Both the position numbers and the translations under genes were made by a program. Below are positions 1 through 5,123 of a stretch of DNA of 5,594 nucleotides, piece after piece. The first letter of the stretch is position 1, and each line of letters starts with the position of its first letter. The stretch is from Clostridiales bacterium (lineage in GTDB: Bacteria > Bacillota > Clostridia > Oscillospirales > Oscillospiraceae). The stretch is from positions 1 through 5,594 of the forward strand of contig JAQXNP010000139.1 in assembly GCA_029098065.1 (NCBI GenBank). The letters run 5' to 3'. The notes under the pieces were generated by a model. That model was not told the DNA's origin, made no database searches, and saw only the letters and a program-made list of their open reading frames with translations.

Positions 1-58
1 AGCACGGGGCAATATTGGGAGAGAATTTGGGGCAGATTTTGGTGCCGGTTTTGGGGCA
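1..58. repeat. Degenerate 12-bp G-rich tandem repeat, cut by the window edge
   Basis: Seen directly: the plus strand reads as successive units close to GATTTTGGGGCA. Units lie at 1-11 (divergent), 12-22 (one base short), 23-34 (one mismatch), 35-46 (two mismatches) and 47-58 (one mismatch). The G-run recurs about every 12 bp (6-9, 17-19, 29-32, 41-42, 53-56), giving 24 G against 7 C in 58 bases. The array abuts the T-tract of the nrdR terminator. All three plus frames stay open through it, and one gives a tetrapeptide pattern like (D/E)FGA, so it could be the end of a convergent repeat-containing gene. Noncoding minisatellite-like DNA is equally possible. Its full length cannot be known because it runs off the left edge. 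Confidence 0.6.
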
Positions 59-97
59 AAAAAGAAGAGTGCATTGGATTTTTTCCAATGCACTCTT
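58..97 (-). terminator. Rho-independent terminator after nrdR
   Basis: A perfect 14-bp inverted repeat pairs 65-78 with 84-97 around a 5-nt loop (79-83). On the minus strand the stem is followed at once by TTCTTTTTT (66-58), the layout of an intrinsic terminator. It sits about 60 bp past the nrdR stop codon and closes the minus-strand gene unit. On the plus strand the hairpin is followed only by a broken T-rich stretch (TTTCATTTT), so it could weakly stop opposing transcription as well. The 98-158 gap between this hairpin and nrdR holds nothing else that I recognise. Confidence 0.92.
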
Positions 98-158
98 TCA
101 TTTTCCCAAGGTCAAAATTAACGGACAAACCGCCATTTTTCAGGGGATTGTATCAAGA

Positions 159-614
159 TCACTTTTCCTGTAACAACTTGTTGAGTTCGGCCATGAATGT
201 GCTGATATCCTTGAACTGCCGGTAAACGGAAGCGAAGCGGACATATGCCACCTCGTCTACGTTTTTCAGCCGGTCCATCACCATCTCTCCGATCTGGCTG
301 GAGGGAACTTCCCGGTCCATCTCGTTCTGGAGCGTCTGTTCAATTTCCTCAGCGATCTTCTCCAGGGTACTAAAGGGGACCGGGCGCTTCTCACAGGCCC
401 GGATCATACCGTTGAGCAGCTTGCTGCGGTCGAAGCTCTGACGGCTGCCATCTTTCTTGATGACCACCACAGGCAGGGACTCCATGATTTCAAAGGTGGT
501 AAACCTCTTTCGGCATTTCAGGCACTCCCGGCGGCGGCGAATACTGGTGCCGTCCTCGGCAGGGCGGGAGTCCACTACTTTGCTGTCCAGATGGCCGCAG
601 AACGGACACTTCAT
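159..614 (-). CDS. nrdR: Transcriptional repressor NrdR
   Basis: A 151-residue protein of normal NrdR length. NrdR is a cytosolic zinc-finger/ATP-cone repressor that senses adenine nucleotides and shuts down ribonucleotide reductase operons by binding palindromic NrdR boxes. Seen here: an N-terminal zinc ribbon with Cys3, Cys6, Cys31 and Cys34, starting with the family-typical MKCPFCG and VVDSRP, then an Arg-rich DNA-contacting stretch (RRRREC, 26-31). The ATP-cone domain spans roughly residues 49-139, beginning [18 protein letters not shown] and ending near [10 protein letters not shown]. The ATG at 614 is chosen over an in-frame GTG at 623 because AGGAGTGAGG (627-618) is then correctly placed and the protein begins at the conserved MKCPFC. 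It is the last gene of the unit, 63 bp after folD and directly before the terminator. No NrdR-box palindrome is visible in this window, so its targets lie elsewhere. Confidence 0.97.
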   Translation of the reverse strand: MKCPFCGHLDSKVVDSRPAEDGTSIRRRRECLKCRKRFTTFEIMESLPVVVIKKDGSRQSFDRSKLLNGMIRACEKRPVPFSTLEKIAEEIEQTLQNEMDREVPSSQIGEMVMDRLKNVDEVAYVRFASVYRQFKDISTFMAELNKLLQEK

Positions 615-617
615 AGA

Positions 618-627
618 CCTCACTCCT
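618..627 (-). promoter_or_regulatory. nrdR ribosome binding site
   Basis: AGGAGTGAGG on the minus strand lies just upstream of the ATG at 614. It overlaps the alternative GTG at 623, which argues against that GTG as the start. The 63-bp folD-nrdR gap is AT-rich (for example TAAAAT) but shows no convincing -35/-10 pair, so nrdR is probably read through from folD. Confidence 0.65.
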
Positions 628-677
628 ATGTATCAATTTAATCTATTTTACCATGATTTCTCCCGTTTTGGTATCCC

Positions 678-1517
678 TCAGTTCAAATTCTGATGCTGCC
701 GGGCCGCCCAGAGAGTGTTCCTCATCAGGATTGCCCGGGTCATGGGACCCACGCCACCGGGCACAGGGGTAAGATAGGAGGCCTGCTCCGCCCCACCGGG
801 CGCCACATCTCCACAAAGTTTCCCCGCCTCGTTCCGATTGATAGACACGTCCACTACGACCGCTCCCGGCTTGATCATATCCGCCGTCACCAAACCCCGG
901 TGGCCGGCGGCGCTGACTAGAATGTCCGCCTCCCGGCAGATTTCCTTCAGATTCGGGGTCTTGGAGTGGCAGATCGTCACTGTTGCGTCCCGCTGGAGCA
1001 GGAGGATAGCCATCGGCTTGCCCACCAGGTTTGACCGGCCCAAGATTACTGCCCGTTTCCCGGCGGGATCAATGTGATACTCATCCAGCAAAGCCATCAC
1101 TCCGGCAGGGGTACAAGGCTGAAAGCCCGACTCCCCGATGAACAGCCGTCCGATGTTCATGGGATGGAAGCAGTCCACGTCCTTATCGGGGCGAATGGCC
1201 TCCAACACCGCCCGCTCATCCAAATGTTCCGGCAGAGGCAGCTGAACCAGAATGCCGTCAATGTCTTCCCTGCCATTGAGTACAGCAATGAGTTCCATCA
1301 GTTCCTCCTGAGTAGTCCCGGCCAAAAGGGTGTACTCTTCGCTGTAAAAGCCGCAAGCCTCGCAGTCCTTTCGCTTTCCGTTAACATATACCTGGGACGC
1401 AGGGTCGTTTCCCACCAGGATCACAGCCAGCCCCGGCTTCCGGGGCAAGTTCGCAGCCGCCTCCCGAGCCTGATTTTTGACCTTTTCCGCCAACAGTTTT
1501 CCGTCAAGTATGTTCAT
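678..1517 (-). CDS. folD: Bifunctional methylenetetrahydrofolate dehydrogenase / methenyltetrahydrofolate cyclohydrolase FolD
   Basis: A 279-residue cytosolic enzyme of usual FolD length. It interconverts 5,10-methylene-THF, 5,10-methenyl-THF and 10-formyl-THF with NADP, feeding purine, thymidylate and formyl-Met synthesis. Visible motifs in order: the catalytic YVNGK (Tyr44, Lys48), the substrate-binding DGILVQLPLP (87-96, Gln92), KDVDCFHP (112-119, Asp115), the Rossmann-fold LGRSNLVGKP (159-168), and the C-terminal PVPGGVGPMT (251-260). The residue after Asp115 is Cys where E. coli FolD has Gly, which I regard as a normal lineage variant. The ATG at 1517 is preferred over the one at 1526 because the latter lies inside the Shine-Dalgarno AAGGATGG, and the protein then starts MNILDGK, typical of the family. 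The gene overlaps the end of lgt by 14 bp in another frame, implying coupled translation. Confidence 0.97.
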   Translation of the reverse strand: MNILDGKLLAEKVKNQAREAAANLPRKPGLAVILVGNDPASQVYVNGKRKDCEACGFYSEEYTLLAGTTQEELMELIAVLNGREDIDGILVQLPLPEHLDERAVLEAIRPDKDVDCFHPMNIGRLFIGESGFQPCTPAGVMALLDEYHIDPAGKRAVILGRSNLVGKPMAILLLQRDATVTICHSKTPNLKEICREADILVSAAGHRGLVTADMIKPGAVVVDVSINRNEAGKLCGDVAPGGAEQASYLTPVPGGVGPMTRAILMRNTLWAARQHQNLN

Positions 1518-2496
1518 CAAAACCATCCTTACTGTCGCTTTTGAGAAGTGCCTGCTCCGTCCGCTCTCCTTCGTCTTCTTTGTTTTCTGGTGTGGTCTCG
1601 TCGGATCCCTTCATCTGGACGGCCGAGACTTCTTCCGACCTCCAGGCAGCCACCCGGTTCACCCACATATCCTCAGGCCGGTGGGAACGTCGCAGCATCA
1701 TCACCAACGCCCCCGCAGCGATCACAAATGTCACAACAGCCAGCATCTGGGATACCCGGATCCCCGTGGAGAAAAGGTACAGGCTGTCGGCCCGAAGCCC
1801 CTCGATCCAGGACCGGCCCAAGCCGTACCAGGCAATGTATCCCAGAAAAATTTCACCGTCAAACTTCCGCCGCTTGGCAACCACCTGGGACAGCAGCAGA
1901 AAACCAAGCAGATTCCACAGGGATTCATAAAGGAAGGTCGGATGAACTTCCAGATACTGATAATTCCCATCCACCAGCTGATAGATACCCATACGCCAGG
2001 GCAATGTGGTCTCCGCCCCATAGGCCTCCACATTGACGAAATTACCCCACCGGCCCACCATCTGACCAATCAGCATCCCCTGGGAACCCAAATCCGCAAA
2101 AGCCAGAAATGGTATTTTACGAATTTTACAGAACACCAGAAGAGTCAGGGCCGCTGCAATGATGCCTCCATAGATGGCCAGCCCTCCGTCCCAGATCCGT
2201 ATCATCTTTCCAAAATTGAGAGAACTATCGGCGTTTCGATAGAGGTCGAGATAGAAGACAACATAGTAGATCCGGGCTCCGATAATGGACAGCGGCACGG
2301 CGGCGATGAGCAGATCAATCAGGTCATCCTGAGAAATCCCATAGGCATCCGATTTTCTGGAGCAGTAGGCAACCGCGAGCAGGAAACCAACCGCGATAAT
2401 GATTCCATACCAGTGAATGGGCCAGCCAAAAATGTGAAAAGCGATCTGTTTGACATTAACGGAAAAACCCAGTCCGTTGAACGTAACTGTACTCAT
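1504..2496 (-). CDS. lgt: Prolipoprotein diacylglyceryl transferase Lgt, with a C-terminal extension
   Basis: A 330-residue polytopic membrane enzyme. Lgt transfers diacylglycerol from phosphatidylglycerol to the lipobox cysteine of prolipoproteins, the first step of lipoprotein maturation. Matches to residues known in E. coli Lgt: Tyr30 in HWYG (E. coli Tyr26), the signature GRWGNFVNVE (148-157) with Arg149, Asn152 and Glu157, Gly160, HPTFLYE (185-191), and Arg235 in GRSWIEGLR (227-235). E. coli His103 is replaced by Tyr109 (AIYGG). Hydrophobic segments lie near 25-45, 58-82, 103-123, 137-148, 192-206, 215-228 and 247-268. After the last one, residues 271-330 form a hydrophilic, acidic tail, so the protein exceeds the common 260-300 residues. 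The ATG at 2496 has AAAGGAGG seven bases upstream. An in-frame ATG at 2565 would add 23 residues of read-through from the previous gene and is rejected. The start overlaps the upstream stop as ATGA. Confidence 0.96.
   Translation of the reverse strand: MSTVTFNGLGFSVNVKQIAFHIFGWPIHWYGIIIAVGFLLAVAYCSRKSDAYGISQDDLIDLLIAAVPLSIIGARIYYVVFYLDLYRNADSSLNFGKMIRIWDGGLAIYGGIIAAALTLLVFCKIRKIPFLAFADLGSQGMLIGQMVGRWGNFVNVEAYGAETTLPWRMGIYQLVDGNYQYLEVHPTFLYESLWNLLGFLLLSQVVAKRRKFDGEIFLGYIAWYGLGRSWIEGLRADSLYLFSTGIRVSQMLAVVTFVIAAGALVMMLRRSHRPEDMWVNRVAAWRSEEVSAVQMKGSDETTPENKEDEGERTEQALLKSDSKDGFDEHT
1523..1530 (-). promoter_or_regulatory. folD ribosome binding site inside the lgt 3' end
   Basis: AAGGATGG, five bases before the ATG at 1517, lies within the last codons of lgt. 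Because the ATG at 1526 is part of this site, the downstream ATG is the better start. The arrangement lets ribosomes finishing lgt re-initiate on folD. Confidence 0.65.
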
Positions 2497-3773
2497 TTCG
2501 CCGCCTCCTTTGGACGGATGACTGCGAGCGTCATCCCCGGCTCCGTTACCGCACGGCGGATACATTCCTCCACATCGGTTTGAGTGATCTCCTCATAGAT
2601 CTCTGGAAAAGTCAGATACTGCACCCCGGCAAAATGGGACATGGCTTGATTGATGCAAATATTCTCAAAGGAGTTGAGCCCTCGGACGGCGTTTCCGTAA
2701 GCTGCCCGCTTGAGCCGTTGGAAGAGCTTTTCATCGATCCCTTCCTTTGCCAGACGGTGGGCCTCTTCCAGCACAGCCAACCGCACCGACTCCGGGTCAC
2801 GGCTCTCCCCGCCCGCGCAGAGAAAGGCCGCCCCCGGATAGGCCTCACAGCCATAAGAAAAACTCTCATTGATCAGCCCCTGCTGATAGAGTCTGGCATA
2901 GAGCGGGCTGGAGGAACCCAGAAGAGCTTCACATGCCAAATTGCCTGTGAGCTCCCATCTGAGCCACTCCTCTCCCCGTTCAGGAGGTGTATCCTTAAAG
3001 CCCAGCTGAAAAATCGGAGTGGACACCGCCATCTCCCTCTCCCAGCGCTTCCGGGCGGCCTCGGGCCCCTCGGACGGTCCGTAGTCCCGCTCCACCGGCC
3101 CGTGCCCCGTCCGGGGCAGGATCTCTTCGGCCACAGACGCCACCCGTTCCGGGTCCACGTCCCCAGCCACACAGAGCACCATATTTCCCGGGTCGTAAAA
3201 AGCCCTGTGACACAGGTTCAACGTGTCGGCAGTGATATGGGAAATTGACTCCACTGTCCCGGCGATATTCACCTGAATGGGGTTATGGGCGTAGAGTCCC
3301 TCCAGCATTCCGTAAAACACCTGAGTATAGGGTTCGTCATCTCCCATACGGATTTCCTGTCCGATGATGCCCTGTTCTTTGTCCACGCTCTCCTGCGTGT
3401 AGTAAGGTACCGAAACAAAGGAAAGCAGAATGCGCAGGTTTTCCTCAAACTTCTCGGTGCTCTCAAAGTAGTATCCCGTGAGCGCGGTGGAGGTAAAGGC
3501 GTTGGGAGAGGCCCCATTGGAAGACAGCTCCTGAAGCGCGTTGCCGCCTTCGGTATCAAAGGTCTTGTGCTCCAGATAATGGGCTACTCCGGCCGGGGTG
3601 TCATGCCACTGGCCGTCCAGGCGGAACCGCATGTCCATTCCGCCGTAGTTTGCGGCAAAAAAGGCATAGCTCTTCTGAAAGCCGGGCTTTCGATCCACAT
3701 AAATGTGGAGGCCGTTGGCCAGTACCGTGTGATACATGGTCTCTCCCAATCTTGCGTATTGTCTTTCTTCCAT
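2493..3773 (-). CDS. M16 family zinc peptidase, catalytic subunit (YmfH-like)
   Basis: A 426-residue protein with no signal peptide or membrane segment, so probably cytosolic. M16 peptidases are clam-shaped zinc enzymes that degrade or process short peptides and often work as an active/inactive pair. Seen here: the inverted zinc motif HYLEH (65-69; His65, Glu68, His69), with a downstream glutamate, most likely Glu140 in EQGIIGQEI (133-141), as third ligand. The conserved core segment GNMVLCVAGDVDP (196-208) follows, then a C-terminal half-domain with LYARLYQQGLINESFSY (291-307). The N-terminus (YHTVLANGLHIYV) is typical of the family. The ATG at 3773 starts 2 bp after the preceding stop. An in-frame GTG at 3779, overlapping that stop as GTGA with AAGGGG eight bases upstream, would add two residues and is a real alternative. 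The nearest named relatives are Bacillus YmfH-type proteins, which databases link by gene context to EF-P modification; no EF-P gene is present here. The substrate is unknown. Confidence 0.9.
   Translation of the reverse strand: MEERQYARLGETMYHTVLANGLHIYVDRKPGFQKSYAFFAANYGGMDMRFRLDGQWHDTPAGVAHYLEHKTFDTEGGNALQELSSNGASPNAFTSTALTGYYFESTEKFEENLRILLSFVSVPYYTQESVDKEQGIIGQEIRMGDDEPYTQVFYGMLEGLYAHNPIQVNIAGTVESISHITADTLNLCHRAFYDPGNMVLCVAGDVDPERVASVAEEILPRTGHGPVERDYGPSEGPEAARKRWEREMAVSTPIFQLGFKDTPPERGEEWLRWELTGNLACEALLGSSSPLYARLYQQGLINESFSYGCEAYPGAAFLCAGGESRDPESVRLAVLEEAHRLAKEGIDEKLFQRLKRAAYGNAVRGLNSFENICINQAMSHFAGVQYLTFPEIYEEITQTDVEECIRRAVTEPGMTLAVIRPKEAAK
2504..2511 (-). promoter_or_regulatory. lgt ribosome binding site inside the M16 peptidase gene
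   Basis: AAAGGAGG followed by a 7-nt spacer (CGGCGAA) and the ATG at 2496. It is a near-consensus Shine-Dalgarno embedded in the last codons of the upstream peptidase gene, and it decides the lgt start. Confidence 0.85.
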
Positions 3774-3775
3774 AC

Positions 3776-5056
3776 TCACGCCCCGGCCCCCTTCAGGAAA
3801 TAGACGGTATCCAGACTCAGCTTCCGGGCAGCGGCCACCGCCTGCTCCACCGTGACCAGTTCCACTTTTTGTGCCAGTTCCTCCGGGCTGCCGTCCAGAT
3901 CCGCCACCGCCTGGCCCAGCCACCAATCCTCCTGACGGCTCTGGCTGTCCAAAACAGTCCGCAGAGAGCTGACCATATACCGGCGGGCGCCTGTTACCTC
4001 CCAGTCTTCAAACTGTCCCCTCCGACATGCCTCCAGCTGAGACAGGATCTCTTCTTCGGCCCGCTTCCCATTGGTAAACTCCACACCGGAGGAGACCACC
4101 ATCAGCCCCTTGTACTTGTGGACCACGGAACCGGCATAATAGCACAGAGACAGTTTCTCCCGCACGTTGAGGAACAGTTTAGAGGTCGTGGTACCTCCGA
4201 AGAGCGCGTTGCACAGTACCAGAGCCGGATATTCAGGAGAAGCGGCGGTAATCCCTCCGGTTCGGAACCCCATCGTCAGCTTTCCCTGCGCCACATCCAG
4301 AGTCTCCTCCACACGGCGGGGCTCCGCGGCCTGACAGATGATCGAACTTCCCGGAGAATCGTACCCTCCTTCACGGGGCAATCCGGCCAGGGCCTTCTGC
4401 ATAATGAAGCAGACCCGGTCCGATTCAGCGGAGCCGCAGTAATACAGTTCCACCCGTGCGTGTCCCAAAAGCTCCCGGTAGCGGGCCCACAGGCTTTCCG
4501 GCGTCAGGTCCTCCAGATCCCGCTCCCGGCCAAGACGGCCGACTCCATATGGTTCCCCGGCACACATCTCCTCCACCACCCGGTTAGAGGCATAACTCCG
4601 CTTATCGTTGATCTCGGCCCGGATTCGGTCTCTCTGATTGGCCTTTTCCTGCCGGGTATAGTCAGGGCAGAACGCCCCGTTTGGAGCGTAGGGCCGCAGC
4701 AGCAGCTCACCCATAAGCCCCGCCGCTCCATCCAGAATACCGCTGTTGTCCAAGGTATAGGCGTCATCCAAAAAGCTGCCGACGAAGCCCACGCACTGGG
4801 CCTCTCCCTTTTTGCGGATCATCGGCTCAATAGAACCGCCGTAAAGCTGATCCAGAGCGGCTGAAATGGATTGGAGACTGGGATGAAGCTCACTTCCCCG
4901 GCGGAGAAGATAGGGAATCAGGGCATTGGCCGCCGCAGTCTCCTCCTCCAGCGGGGAAAGCAGAGTCATGGCCAGCACGGAAGACTTGAACTTCTTTGTG
5001 TGGACCGATGTGAGAAACACACCGGGTAAAAGCCGGGTTCTGGTGACAGCACCCAT
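3776..5056 (-). CDS. M16 family peptidase-like protein, non-catalytic subunit (YmfF-like)
   Basis: A 426-residue protein, equal in length to the next gene product and with the same two-half-domain layout, also without a signal peptide. The segment where M16 enzymes carry HxxEH (about residues 46-60 here, ALIPYLLRRGSELHP) has no HxxEH, and none occurs elsewhere, so it should not bind catalytic zinc. The C-terminal half keeps the M16 fold markers, notably FLNVREKLSLCYYAGSVV (295-312), which contains the Arg-Tyr pair that binds substrate in non-catalytic M16 subunits. ALFGGTTTSKLF (284-295) is also conserved in style. By analogy with heterodimeric M16 peptidases it likely partners the catalytic protein encoded 2 bp downstream. 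The ATG at 5056 has AGGAAGG upstream with a 7-nt spacer (TGACTCC). It is the first gene after the promoter in the 67-bp gap. Bacillus YmfF is the closest named type. Confidence 0.88.
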   Translation of the reverse strand: MGAVTRTRLLPGVFLTSVHTKKFKSSVLAMTLLSPLEEETAAANALIPYLLRRGSELHPSLQSISAALDQLYGGSIEPMIRKKGEAQCVGFVGSFLDDAYTLDNSGILDGAAGLMGELLLRPYAPNGAFCPDYTRQEKANQRDRIRAEINDKRSYASNRVVEEMCAGEPYGVGRLGRERDLEDLTPESLWARYRELLGHARVELYYCGSAESDRVCFIMQKALAGLPREGGYDSPGSSIICQAAEPRRVEETLDVAQGKLTMGFRTGGITAASPEYPALVLCNALFGGTTTSKLFLNVREKLSLCYYAGSVVHKYKGLMVVSSGVEFTNGKRAEEEILSQLEACRRGQFEDWEVTGARRYMVSSLRTVLDSQSRQEDWWLGQAVADLDGSPEELAQKVELVTVEQAVAAARKLSLDTVYFLKGAGA

Positions 5057-5089
5057 GGAGTCACCTTCCTTTCTGTTTCAACGATGGGT

Positions 5090-5117
5090 ATTATACAACA
5101 TTTTTTACCTTTTTAAA
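5090..5117 (-). promoter_or_regulatory. Probable sigma-A-type promoter for the M16-lgt-folD-nrdR unit
   Basis: On the minus strand a perfect -10 TATAAT lies at 5095-5090, with a -35-like TTTAAA at 5117-5112 (4 of 6 to TTGACA) at 16-bp spacing. Transcription would begin near 5083, leaving a leader of about 27 nt to the ATG at 5056. The surrounding gap (5057-5123) is AT-rich compared with the genes. An odd palindrome CCTTTTTAAAAGG (5108-5120) overlaps the -35; it is not followed by a T-tract on the minus strand, so it is not a terminator for the upstream gene. Confidence 0.65.
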
Positions 5118-5123
5118 AGGACT

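Noticed and set aside
2..121. Plus-strand open frame ending TAA at 119-121, with FGA tetrapeptide repeats
   Set aside because: Not listed as a gene because all three plus frames are open here, no start is in view, and the frame runs through the perfect hairpin of the opposing terminator. Kept only as one reading of the repeat finding.
615..677. Possible promoter or NrdR box in the folD-nrdR gap
   Set aside because: TAAAAT and TTGAAC occur but are 30 bp apart. No 16-bp NrdR-type palindrome is visible; only a weak 5-bp TACCA/TGGTA inverted repeat.
2497..2565. Upstream in-frame ATG for lgt, adding 23 residues
   Set aside because: The extra residues lie within the 3' end of the M16 gene and include the region encoding the Shine-Dalgarno; the ATG at 2496 has an ideal AAAGGAGG and gives a normal Lgt N-terminus.
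1477..2583. Long plus-strand open frame (368 codons) opposite lgt
   Set aside because: It lies almost exactly antisense to lgt, whose catalytic motifs are unmistakable. Its translation is rich in Pro, His, Gln and Arg with no recognisable domain, and it has no clear ribosome binding site. It is a shadow of the GC-rich coding strand.
3774..3926. 51-residue Gly-rich N-terminal extension of the catalytic M16 protein
   Set aside because: It would overlap the previous M16 gene by 150 bp, and the Gly/Pro-rich composition looks like an off-frame reading of that gene. The family N-terminus begins near YHTVLANGL.
3650..4864. Long plus-strand open frame (404 codons) opposite the two M16 genes
   Set aside because: It spans the junction of two well-supported minus-strand genes, has low-complexity composition and no family motif. 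Interpreted as a shadow frame.
5108..5120. CCTTTTTAAAAGG palindrome as a terminator for the GH94 gene
   Set aside because: It can form only about five pairs with a minimal loop, is AT-rich, and is followed by A rather than T residues on the minus strand.
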